64,000 bases of DNA, from NCBI RefSeq assembly GCF_040807025.1, contig NC_090952.1, forward strand, positions 29,199,068-29,263,067. Reading direction: 5' to 3'. Origin of the DNA: Struthio camelus. Taxonomy: Eukaryota > Chordata > Aves > Struthioniformes > Struthionidae. The first letter of the stretch is position 1. Every line of letters begins with the position of its first letter. This document shows positions 10,506 through 22,100 of the stretch, piece by piece. The notes beneath the pieces are model-generated. The model saw only the letters and a list, made by a program, of their open reading frames with translations. It ran no database searches and was not told the DNA's origin. A program made the translations under genes and the position numbers.

Positions 10506-13500
10506 ATTTAACAAAAAATCTCTTATTGTATTCCAAGGTTTGCCCTAGATGTTGGGTGTTTGATTATGTCCCTTCATTGCGTAGCCTTTCTCGAGAGAGA
10601 GAAACTCTCCAGGCTCAGCTGCTGCTAGTCTTCCAGGGCTCCCAACTCACATGCTAGGTATACTTTACCTGGAAAGCCACCTGCTTACTTTGACCCATGT
10701 TGACAAGTGGGTCACTCTTCAGGCTGAGTCAAAAGCATCCACTTCCCTTTCCCAGCAGAGGTAATGAGGAACTTGAGATCAGCCATTGGGATATCTGGGC
10801 AGAAGGGAAGTTAATGTCTTCAACTGATCCAGTACTTTTTCATTCCTGTGTCAATTATCTCAAAGACCTTGTGATAAAATCAAACTGGAGCGTTTTAAGT
10901 GTGGTTTGTTTGTTTGTTTTTTTCTTTCCCTCTCAAGCTGATGTGAAGGCCTTTCTTTTTTTTTTTTTAAATTTCTGCACTAATGCTTATTAAATAAGGA
11001 AGAACTATGCTTCTCCCATAGAAGTCTATGGGACTTTTGTAATGGCTGATACCATTAACTTTAGCCGCAGAACATCCAGAAATATTAATTACAAAGGACT
11101 ATGTTTGTTCTGTGAAAACCGTGCTAGAATTTGGCTGTGAATAGAGCCAGTACACAAGTCACTTGGAAATTATAGTTGGTGTAGAAAGTGGACTTTTTCC
11201 TGGATATGGTTCTTCATCAACAGCAACCTGTCCCAAATCTCTTGCTTCCTGTCCGCTACTTTTAATAAGGTATGAGATACCAGACCTGCTGCAGGTCAGA
11301 GGAGGTTCTGCACACCGAGCAAAATTGCTCTTGAGGCTGTTGTGAGGACAAAGACAGTCTAGCTGTGGTTACTGAACAGGCCTCCGTTTCTGCAAAAGGT
11401 CCCTTGACGTGCGAAGACTGAGATATGATGTTGGACCTCTTTTTGCTTATTCTGAGAGTCCTGAGAGATTGTCAGGATGGAGGACAGTTGCCACATTGAA
11501 TGGAATAGCTCCTGAGTTTTTTTGGACTTTTTTTTGGAAACAGAATAATTCTGGATGCAATGGACATGTTTCCTTACTTTTTTGTGTTTGTGCAAATAAA
11601 TAATGTCATAGCAGAGAGAGATTTCCATATATCTGACAAGGAAAGTTACTCATTAGAAAACTGTATCTTACTATTTGCTATCAAACCACTTGTAATGTAT
11701 CAGTGTATTTGTTACAGATCCCAGTAAAAAGGGTGCCGAGTCCATAAGGTATTAATTAAAATACCATTTACCGCAGATAACACGAGAAGGAAAAAGGGGG
11801 TAGCACAGACAATCTTAAATCCCTTCAGATACTGGAAACCCCAAGTTGTAAAGCATTGGATGGACCTCTAGTCAGGCCATGGCATGCAGTGTAGAGCCCA
11901 TCCATGCTGAGGTTAACTGGCACTGTTGTCTTTAGAGTTTTTTATAGTATTTTCTTAGAAGTAAACAACCTCATTCGTTATTTCTTCTGTTGAGTAAAAG
12001 AATGTTTATATGAAAACATGCTGCTTCACTTGAAGATAAAGACAAGGACACCCTGATGGTGTCATTGCCAGGTGCCAAGTGGGAGCTGCCTACAGGCTCC
12101 TGCCTTAAAATTAACCAGCTGAGTTTTTCCTGTGGCCAAGTGATACATGTAGCACAGCATAGGTCAACTGAATCACTAACTGCAATGTACAGTAGTCTTC
12201 TGGTTAGAACCACTTCACCACTGCAATCTGATGCATAACAAGTTAGTGTTACCAACACCCACAATTGCTTCATTATAATGCAAGTTTCCTTCCTTCTCTG
12301 GCGTCAATGCCCAGGGCCAGTGCTGATTGCTTCTAGTTTTAGTGTTGTGTATCACAGTAGCTGGAAAAGGAAGAATCACTTTTCCTTGACTTCAGCATAG
12401 TAAGAATTTACAGAACACACCCAGGCATGACAAGCACAGCGTGAACAAAGAAAAAGTGCCCATCACACGCTCCTTTCATCATCAGTTTTCATACTCTTTC
12501 AGACTAGCGCTCTACCCCCAGCCTGTTGCGCCCTAGCCATCTGTATGCTATCTCATATTGCTTTGTACTTGGTCACAGAGAGTTTTCCAGAATAGGAGTT
12601 AGCCTTGTGACTTGCAAAGGCAAGGATAAGAAGCCACGCAATGCCTATGGGATGTCCCAGCTGCTTGAGGAGAAACCCTGCAGTTGAATAAAAGTTAGAT
12701 AAATCCTCTTCTGCAAGTTCATCCAGAGAGAGAGAGAGCTCAGCTCATGATGGTCTTGCCTGTTTTCAGTAACTTACTTTGATACCAGTCTTTCCTAGAC
12801 TGTATGATGCCACCTCATCCAGTTCCTGCTAAAAATGCTTTGCTCTCTCCTAAAAAAGGATTGCCATTTTGAAAAACAGCATCTATGTGGTTACAGTTCC
12901 CCCAAGCAGAAGCAAGAGATATGACTACAATCAAGTTTCATTTCTGTATACAGGTGCCTGTTCTTAAGTTGCATCATATAAAGGACCTGGGAGATTTCTC
13001 TTGCCACTGTCCTCCCTAACCAAAAATGTATATATGTCTGTATATGTATGCACACACACCTTTTTTTAAAATCAAGTGGTATTAGTTTTCAGTCTATCAG
13101 TTTCAAGGATGGCACATACTCTGCTAGCCGTAGGTTCCCTTATAACTTAGCCTGAGTCCAGCTAAGCTTCTGTTCTCCTGCCCAGCCAGCCATGGAAGCA
13201 GTTCCATTAATTTGAACTTAAGGTGTTCTTTTCTCTTCTTTTTTTGAACCAAGAACACTGCAACCAGCACAAACAATTTCTTCCTCTCAGTCTCAGTGAC
13301 TGCAAATTGGAATTGCATCTCATGGAAAATTTCTGATGCAAGAATACAGGGCTGCAAGGGAGAAGTATGTGAAAGCAGATCCGAAAAATCTCTTCGTAAC
13401 TAACAAACATTTTCTGAGTTTTATCAAGTAGGAAATTTGCAGAAGTATTTAGGCTTTAGGTTGTCTAGGTGTCCTCTTCAATTATAGGTATAACTGCAAG

Positions 13501-13801
13501 TGCAGTAGACTATAAGAAATGAGTTGAACTGATGTTTCTCCAGGCTGTGACTACAAGATTTAAAGATTTTTTATCCAAATAAAGGCAAGGAGATTACAGA
13601 GTTAAAAAGTGACACTTGTATCACAGGGGAACATAGATCAAAATATTATAACCTAAAAAGAACTAAATTCAAATTCATACCAATAATATTGCCACAATAG
13701 ATCGATGTTAATAACATAGTCAAAACATATAAATGCATATAAATACATATATGCATGTATGCTTTTAAGCACCATTATTACACAGAGTGAACTATCAATG
13801 A
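10506..13801. other. Intergenic DNA between the two solo LTRs
   Basis: No gene recognised. It contains a short (GA)n near 12728 and AT-rich low-complexity sequence near 13027-13070. All ORFs are short and without recognisable domains. Confidence 0.5.
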
Positions 13802-13806
13802 CTCTA

Positions 13807-14616
13807 TGTCCTGGATGTGTGATGCACTTCACTTGTAAAAGAGAAGCAGCAACATGTTTTATTGATATAAGACAGCGATTTAACTAAGTTCAATGGTAAA
13901 TAAGACAGGAGTTTAACAAGATTCGATGGCAAGGTACACTCAGTTATTTACTGCATAGAGGACAGGGTCAGATGAAATCATCAACAAGACCCTCCTGTTG
14001 AGTCGTGAGGTTCAGAGTGGACCCCCTTGCTTTCCAAACTCCTCCTCAGAGGAGTCTGGGGGCAGCTGGATCTAATCTTGGTCCCAGACTTGGTCAATGG
14101 TTTATGTCTAAAGGATTCTATGCACAATCAATCTGAGATACAACTTAGCAAGGTTTGCAAAGTTTCAGCATGCTATTAGTCTCTTACCGAGGATCTGTCA
14201 CGGGTAAGGAATCTCTCGACCTTGAGGAGTAACCTCGAGAGGCGTCCCAACTCAAGCAGAGATTCACAACTGTGCAGCCAGCTGCCATGCAGGAGAGGGC
14301 TCTGGGCTGCAGCGCTACTTATGGGCACAAGTTTGACTCATGGTCATACAGTATTTGGTGTAGAGATGTGGTTTTTTTGCTGATCTCATGCCATGTTGGG
14401 GAAAGGATACCTTTTTTGCTGATCTCATGCCTGTTTCTGGCCTCACAAGTTGCAACAAGTATCTCCTAACTCCTCCTAGTCAGCCCTAGGTGCTGTCAGT
14501 TATTTGCAGTCAGTTGGAGATTGAGATAAGGGGGAGGGGAGGGGAGGGGAGGGATTGCACTCCGCCACACTTCGGGCTTGATACTGAGGGGGGGGAGGTA
14601 GTTGCACTCCATCACA
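13807..14616 (-). mobile_element. Solo LTR, avian endogenous retrovirus (ERVL-like), about 810 bp
   Basis: On the - strand the element starts TGTGATGGAGTGCAAC and ends CATCCAGGACA. It is flanked by the 5-bp duplication CTCTA (13802-13806 and 14617-14621), which fits a class III/ERVL-type insertion, although the boundary A makes five or six bp ambiguous. Near its 3' end on the - strand is ATATCAATAAAACATG, a poly(A) signal, preceded by a duplicated block around two GCTGTCTTAT/CCTGTCTTAT copies. A GGCATGAGATCAGC block is also present twice in the U3 part. No internal retroviral genes are present. Family assignment is from length, ends and duplication size only. Confidence 0.78.
14530..14553 (+). 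repeat. (GGGGA)n G-quadruplex-type tract inside the LTR
   Basis: Five successive runs of three to five G separated by single A. On the LTR sense strand this is C-rich and lies in U3, near the LTR start. It satisfies the classical G3+N1-7 quadruplex pattern. Confidence 0.85.
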
Positions 14617-14621
14617 CTCTA

Positions 14622-15976
14622 GAATAAGGATGCATGAAAAGCAATCATATTATAAGTAAAAACCATGAAAGAAATAGGGTAATATCAGAGGCCCAGAGCT
14701 GTATATACAAATCTCCCATATTAATGTGACATTACATAACAACTTAACGAAGCTGCCCATAAATGATAACGTAGGTGGAGCCATCTTTAAGGTATATATA
14801 AGCAAACAAGCAAATTTTCCCCATATTTCCAGTACTTCAGAACCAGGTACGAGAACTGATTGGTCTGGTGTTATGTACTGTGATTCCACAGATGTAAGTA
14901 TTGTCTTAACTATCATTCAAGGGAATTGTATTTTAGTATTTGATATAAGATTTTGTTGACTGTGTTTTGTTAGTCTGGCTACTTGCCTTTGAGGACTGGA
15001 GGTTGAATATGGACGTAATTATAGCAAAGTGCTTACATCAATTTAACTGAATACAATGAATCATTAAGCCTAAGAGATTTATGTCATGAATCAGAAGGTA
15101 AGAAAAAAGTGGAGCTACTGAGGAGAGAAAAAGGCATGCAAAGTCTCTTGAAGATTATACTTCAGTAGAGAATAGATATTTCTCCTAGACTGATCCAATA
15201 CTCAAGTTAATAACAAAGATTAAATTCTGTTTATCTAACTGACTACATTCCATTAAAGTTAAGAAGTCATGATTTCATAGCCTCAGAGACTTTTTTTTTC
15301 TTCTTTTCTTTCTAGGCATATCATTGTGCACCTGTTTCCAAAGCAGCCCACAGGGAAATCCAGGTGCATATGTCTTTAATCTGTATTGTTAATTGAGTGC
15401 AGTTAATCCCTTATTCAACAAAACAGCTAAATTGCTCTGTGAGAAAAGAGTAGGATGGTCAAATGAGGTACTTGCAGTTTCTGGAAATGATTTGTTTTCA
15501 GATTTATATTCCTAAATTCCCCACCTCTTAAATGGGGTTAGTATGATATTTTTGTTTTATAGTGGTAATATAGAGATTTAGGGGGAGTTGATGAATATTA
15601 ATTTAAACTACAGTGATTAGTTCCATAGAAAAGCTGATGAGAAAATGAATAGTGAGGATTGTTTACTTCTCCTAATTTTGCACATTCAGTTCTATAGTAA
15701 TGCTCTATCAGACTTCCTTGTATGTAGCATGTATATTATTTTTTTATTTAGAAAGCAATGCAAGGAGGGAAAGAGGAAGAAGTAGGTGTTCAGGAATAAA
15801 AAACAAAACAGTTATTTTGAAATGGAGTTAAAAAAATGGGAAAAGCAAGCTCAGTAGGAAATATGAACTAGAGTAGAAATAATTCTTAATCTTTCTTCTT
15901 CTTCTCCTCTGTTAAGATTTCTTTTCTGCCCACCCTTCTGACAGCCGTTACTAAAACGCACTTGTTTTGTGAAAAA
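14622..15976 (+). other. Intergenic DNA upstream of VSIG4 copy A
   Basis: AT-rich sequence with no recognised gene or repeat family. It probably contains distal promoter sequence of VSIG4 copy A, but no element can be assigned with confidence. Confidence 0.4.
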
Positions 15977-16124
15977 AGAGGAAGGAAAAAACGATCAGCA
16001 GCTGTTCTGGATTCTAGATGACAAAGTGAATAAAGAAAAGGAAGCGTTAGTGATTTACTCCCTGACCTTGAGAAAGTAGGTCTGTTTTACTTGAGGGGAG
16101 GAAGGAGCTGCAGTCCTGGAAAGG
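15977..16124 (+). promoter_or_regulatory. VSIG4: Proximal promoter/5'UTR of VSIG4 copy A
   Basis: This block aligns with the region upstream of copy B (34082-34242). Shared landmarks are a GGAAGGAAAAA purine box, CAGCAGC, GGATTCTAGATGA / GGATCCTAGATGA, and AGAAAAGGAAG. No TATA box is evident. AGAGGAAG resembles an ETS/PU.1 site, which would suit a macrophage gene; the factor is inference. The transcription start is not determined. Confidence 0.5.
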
Positions 16125-16179
16125 ATGGGAATGCTGGTGAGAACTGCTGTGCTTATGAATCCTCTTCTTCTCTGCAATG
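16125..16179 (+). CDS. VSIG4: VSIG4-A exon 1, signal peptide
   Basis: 55 nt: ATG plus 18 codons and one nucleotide, ending at donor GTGAGT. It encodes MGMLVRTAVLMNPLLLCN, a hydrophobic leader. The same length, phase and donor context (GTGAGTAAATG) occur in copy B. Met3 is a possible alternative start but has no special support. Confidence 0.78.
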
Positions 16180-19100
16180 GTGAGTAAATGAAAAACTTCT
16201 TATGTTCTGAGGAAGCTCCTTCCCTGACACTGGTGTGTGTGTAGGTGAGTGTTTGTACAGGGGCTTCAGGAACAGAAATATGGCTTTAAAAAAAAACAAC
16301 TTATTTGCATACTTCTGGTTTGGTGTTCAGTAGCTTCAAATTTAGTGGCTGCAGACTGCAACAGTGCATGAAGTGTATGAAAATGCTGCCCAATACAAAG
16401 CTCTTGTGTCCAACATACTGAATTCTTTCAAAGAACGTAGCAAGCTGCACAGCACTAGACATCTAGTTGGCTCTGGTGTTCCTAGAGCTTAGAACCAAAA
16501 AGGACTGCCCAGGGTCCTCAGAGAGTTGCTGCTCTTGCTGGCATGTCAGCTTCTAAAAGTTCCCTGTGAAGAGAAGCATAAAGAGCTGTTCAATCTGAAC
16601 AACAGTGGCAAGGAAAAAGGCATATTGCTGTAATCGCAAGGCTAGTGATACAGCCAGACATGCAATTCATCTGGGTCAGATCATGGTCTACTTATTCTCC
16701 ACTTGCATGAAGAATAAAGAACCTGGAGTCTGAGATTAGATTCATAGAGCCCTTCAGTTTGACCTTAGATATGCCTCCATGTAATTTGTAGGATGGCACC
16801 AACAAAGGGGATGTTTGGAAACTAGGAGGGAAGGTAAAGGCTGATGTTACTTGAAGAAGTGCCTATGGAAGTATAGGTTCACCCCTAACAGTAAGGAAAA
16901 TGGGGAGCAAGCTCTTCCAATTTTGCTATTTAAGAAAGAAAAAAGTTTTAGGCATCTCTTATCTTTTGCTTAAGTTGCTTAAATTAGGGTAGCATGGAAT
17001 AGCAAGGAATGATTGTTTAGATGATAGGGGAGAGGAAGCATAAAAACTCTCTCGTAGTTTGCTGTTAACAAGCAGCCTTTCCCAGGAAAGCCCCAAAAGT
17101 GAAAGTAAGCGACAGAAGAATAAATGCAAAGAGTGACTGGGGGACTGTGGGACTTAAATTTGGAGACAAACTGTTTCCCTCAAGTTTAAACTTCTACTAA
17201 TTCTGATCTTATGCTCCTCCTGAGGCTGAATTTAGTTCTTGTGCTTTGTGTAAACACCAGACAGAGCACAAGAGCCAAATTCAGCACACATGCCATATTT
17301 CAGTTCTTCTCATAATCAGCTGTCTCCTATCTGTCGTCTTAACATCATGTTGCTCTTCTGTTAGCCTGTCCCCTGAAAGATGTTCCATTGACTGCCAGTG
17401 CTGGTGACCTGGTGAATTCCACTTGCTGATGCCCTCATCATTGTTTCATGATCCAGGAGTTGCCTTCACCATGGTAGTGCAGTTTTGTTGGCTTAGGGTT
17501 TTTTTGATTTTTCTTTTCCTTTTTCTCTCTACGTTTTTCTTGCAGCTCTTCTGGACCTGATTGGCCCCGGTGAAATTGTAGGAGTGTGGAAGGGATTTAA
17601 CATCTTGCCATGTACCTATGTGCCCGTGAAGGACTTTGTGCAGCAAACGGTTATTTGGACTGTGGTACATGACCAAAGTTCAGGCACTGTTTTTAGGAGG
17701 GATGACTCTGGTGATCACATTCTACTCTCTGAGTACAGAGATAGGGTCAGTGTTGTGAAGAACTCTCCAGGGAACGTGTCTCTTCATATTTGGAAACTTG
17801 AAATCTCCGACAGGGGAACCTACACTTGCCAAGTCACCTGGAAAACCAGCAACAACAGCCTGATAACAAATGAGATCACCACCAGAGTTGAGGTTGTTAA
17901 AGGTAAATCCAAAAAGGAAGCTGTGCAAGAGTGGAAGTCTCTGTCGTTCAGAAAGTATTTAACAACTGAATAGACCATGTAGCCATGGTAGACCATTTCT
18001 TTCCAATACAGGAGCGTTTTGCTGAGTGGAGTTTGACTCCTCTAACAAGCAGGAAATGGGTCAGGCAAGGAAATTGAGGCCTACTGGACTGTCTAGTTCA
18101 GCAATTGGGGGAAAGTTTTTGTGGCCTCTTACTTACTAATTTGTCCCTGACTCTACTTGTATCCAATTCCCAATGTTTCCATGGGATATTAAGCAGAAAG
18201 GAAATAACTAGGATATTGCGTTGCTCTTCTTTGATCAAATACCATTGCGCATCCCAGAATTCCCTTTGTTTGGGCAGTGATGATTTATAGAGGAATGGAG
18301 ATGGCATCAACACAGCAGAAGAGGTCTTCCATATAGGAGTTATGGCAATTGGAATGGGTGGCATAACTAGTGTAAAGCTGTTTGTAGGTACAGGAGAACT
18401 GAGCTTAATCTGTGCAGAGAGGTGACATAACATTGGTGCCTCTGTTCCCTCTGGGGAAGGACTCAAACCCAGCAAGTGAACTGCTATGGAGCACAGGGAA
18501 GACTTCTAACACATCCAAGGCCCGCGTGACCTGAGCCCAATCTGCTTGTCTTTCAGTTGCAGTGACTAAGCCCATCATCAGGGCTGGTGAGCTGGGACTG
18601 ATGGTCCCGGCAGGAGCCAGGACCAGCCTGACCTGTGTGGCCACTGGATCCCCACCCATCAGCTACCGCTGGTTCCTGGGAGAGCCGGGAGGAAAAGCTC
18701 GGCTTCTGGGCAGTCAGGCCGAACTCACGTTTGACAGTCTGCGACCCTCCGACTCGGGGAAATACTACTGTGAAGCAGAAAACAGGGTTGGGGCACGTGT
18801 CGCGCAGCAGAGCGATGCTGTAGAGCTGACAGTGAGAGGTGAGTCCCCATGCTAGAGCTTGTCATCTCAGCTGCAGGAAATGATCAAGGCAAACAGTTTC
18901 CTCTTTCTGTACACAGATCGGACACTTAATGCTGAATATGCATTGTGATTTTTGTAACAGTTGCGCATGAATGCAAAATTGTACAGCAAAGGATTAAGAA
19001 TTATTTATGACCATACCTGCTTTCTAACACTGCTAGCAACCAGTCCCCTACCTGTCCTCTAGACAGTTGGTTGGTTTTTCACTGTGTTATTGGTCAAGTG

Positions 19101-22100
19101 GATAAACTCTTTTGTATTAGTACAGCAAAAGAAGCCATGGTCAAATCCCTTTGTTGCCTATTGCTCTTGTTCAACTTACAGATCTGCCCACAACAACAGT
19201 GGCTTTGGAGAGTGGTGTGGGAACCTCAGAGAGATACCAAACAACCACAGGTGAGGGGGTAATAGCAGTTATAACTGACAGCAAGAACAAGGAGTCAGCT
19301 GGAGGGTTAACACCAGCATTTTGCAATGGGTTTTGTTGCTGGGGAACATACTCTTGACAAAATATTGTTTTTAGTCTGTTTGCCTCAGGTTTTAATCCAG
19401 ATGTTTCTGAATACAAAGCATCCTGCTTTCTGAGCTCTCCACTCTGTAGAGGGCTTTTTGCTTGCTTGTAGGGGATTAGTTTGTATCCAGTCCTTTCTGA
19501 GGTCTAATGAGAGGTTGAGGCAGCATATCTAGTTGTACGTATACATATTTTATGCGTTGTCATAAACTGCTCCATCCTTTGGGCCAGTTTTAGACTGGCA
19601 ATGTTTTGAGCCTGTGTTCCCAAGGATGGCTATAGAGAGTCCAAACTTACAATTTTCATGGTCTATGTGGGCTGTCAGGTAAGGATTTCAGGTGTTGGAT
19701 CACTGTGTTTTCTTTGTGGGTTTCGGGCTTTTTGGGTTGACTTTAAGTGAGCTCCTGCCCCAAGAACACTTTCACCCCACCCCTCCATATATGTGTCAGC
19801 CAGCCTAAAGGAGGATTGTCCTTGGAGAAACAAACCAATAACTTCATGGCTGGTGCTCCGGGTTACCTCAGTAGGCCTTCAAACTGTGTGCCTCCCCCCA
19901 GCAAAACAGAGGTCTTTCAGGGTGATGTGGAAACTTCTAGAGGGAGATAACAGAAATCACAAGTGCAGGGAGCTTAGTGAAAGTTAATGGCAAAGAAAAG
20001 TGTCAAGTTGGAGGTTTAATGCCAGTGCTTAGCATTGTAATCTGCTCCTGGGGAAAAGGTACTTAATGTTTCTGTTGTTTTTGCTCCAGCTTTCTGTCTG
20101 AATGAATTTGTATGTGTCTAAGGGCAGGGCTGTTAGAAATACCATTTCTTAACTTAGAGACCCTATAGGTTTTTCTAGAATTTGTTCTCCCCCCCCACCT
20201 CTTTAAAAGAGTTTTCTGCCTTTTTTTTTTTTTTTTTTTTGTGCTGATCTTGACTGAGAATCCTAAAGTAGGAGGCAGAGGTAGTATCTCTACTGGTAGA
20301 TACAGGTGATGCAAAAAGTGCTTCAAACTTGACCAGAAATGGTCCAGATTACCAAGGACCGTTGTTTTGAAGGTGGCTTGTAATTTGCATGGTTTGTCTT
20401 TGTGGCTTGTGGAAATTTGGGCTTGGAATAGAGTAGATCTGCTTATGGAAACTGTATTTTTGGGTAACACTTTGGTGGCATATTATAAATTCAGACAGTC
20501 CCACAGCAGGCTGTGTGAATGGCCTTCAGGAACTAGAAACTAAGGGAAGATGTTGACAATTCTTGACTATTCTTACAGAAAAGAATCCAACGGAGCTGGT
20601 GTTCAGAGGTACCTCAGTAATCCCTTGGACTCCACGAGGCCCTACCACTGTGACAGGTACACACCTGTATATAGTCCTCTTAGGGCTTGCTGTTTTCACT
20701 GCATTGTAAAGGTAATGGAGATGATGTGTTTTTGCAGATCTGCCCCTAACAGTAATGACTTCTGAGAATGATGTAGGAAATCCGGGAAAGAATCATACAA
20801 CTAAAGGTAAGCGGAGAGCAGAACAAAAGCTAAGAAGGAGACTAGGGACCCAAACTGGCCACTCAGTCACTACCTTCAGTCCTCAAGCCCCTCAAACATC
20901 TTGGCTGCAAACGGTGCTTTCAGGGTGTCTACGTTCCTGCAGTGCTGACCTGTTCCTGTATCTTATCCTAGTACAGCTTTTTTCATGATGGCTCTTGATA
21001 AGACTCTGGATATAAGAAAAGATACAGTTTTATAATCGGAGCGGTCACAGAGTTCTTGTGGCATTCCCAAACAGTAGTCCGTTCTGGTCTTTTCTTTGAG
21101 TGGGGAAGTTGGATGAGCAGAAAAGCGTCAATGTTCAGCTCAGGCAGATCTTTCATAGCTCATCTAGCTTTGCAGTGCTGTGGTAGGTTTAAACTGTTCC
21201 AAATACAGCTGAATTGTATCTGTGGATGAAAAGGGCTGATGGTTCAGGCTGAGCCCTCAGATCTCATGGCTTGTGTTGTAACTATTCTTTTCAGCTTTGT
21301 TCAGAGTGGTTCTTACAGCACTGGTTAGCCTGAGCATCTCTGAGTAAGAAGTTATGCCAGTGGGCTTTATGGTCCCAGTGTCTCAGTGAGATACGTGAAC
21401 GGTAAGTCTAGCTAGCTTACACAAACGCACCTATTCAGAGCCAAATGACAAGGTGGTGTTAGGATGGGGAAAAGCAGGGACAAGAGCATGCAGTATAACT
21501 GCCTGCCCGTTACAAGGGCTGACTGAGCAACCAGCCCATTTCTGCCTTCAGGGAGATGGTCAATATCATGTAACTGCTGCTGGTATTGCAACCCAGGAGC
21601 CTTTCTCTGTTTGAAAGGCTTGTGCTTTGTTGTTCCAGATTTCCAGAAGACTCGCCTGTCCCTGTACCTGATCATCCTGATTGCTGTGGTTTGTGGTGCT
21701 GTGGTTTTCCTTATCGTCTTTATCTTGTGCATTAGAAAGCCCAAAAGTGGTGAGTAGGTTGTTCTGGAAAACTTGAGTGTGTTGTACATATCCAACTTGG
21801 TTTTACTTTTGAGGGCTTTTGTGGATAGGTGTGCTACTGTGCTCATTACTACCTGTAGCTACCTGTAGCAGCTCTAATGTTTGAATTATGAAGGTACTTA
21901 ATTGAAATATACATGAATCAAAATGGGACTTCTCTGCCCTTTACAATCTTTCTTTTTACTTTGGGGGGTGGGGGGGGATCTCATAAGTCTAAGAGGCTCT
22001 TTTAGACGCAAAATACACCCCCTTAGAAGGGCATCAATCACATTACATGCTCTCGGGCTGCTTTCTGGACTTGCTCAGCTTCTGCTCACTGTGAGACTCT

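Noticed and set aside
10541-10700. Possible extension of the first LTR to the right because of a similar CCCTT...CGTAGCC motif
   Set aside because: The perfect GACTTC duplication and TG...CA ends fix the boundary at 10499.
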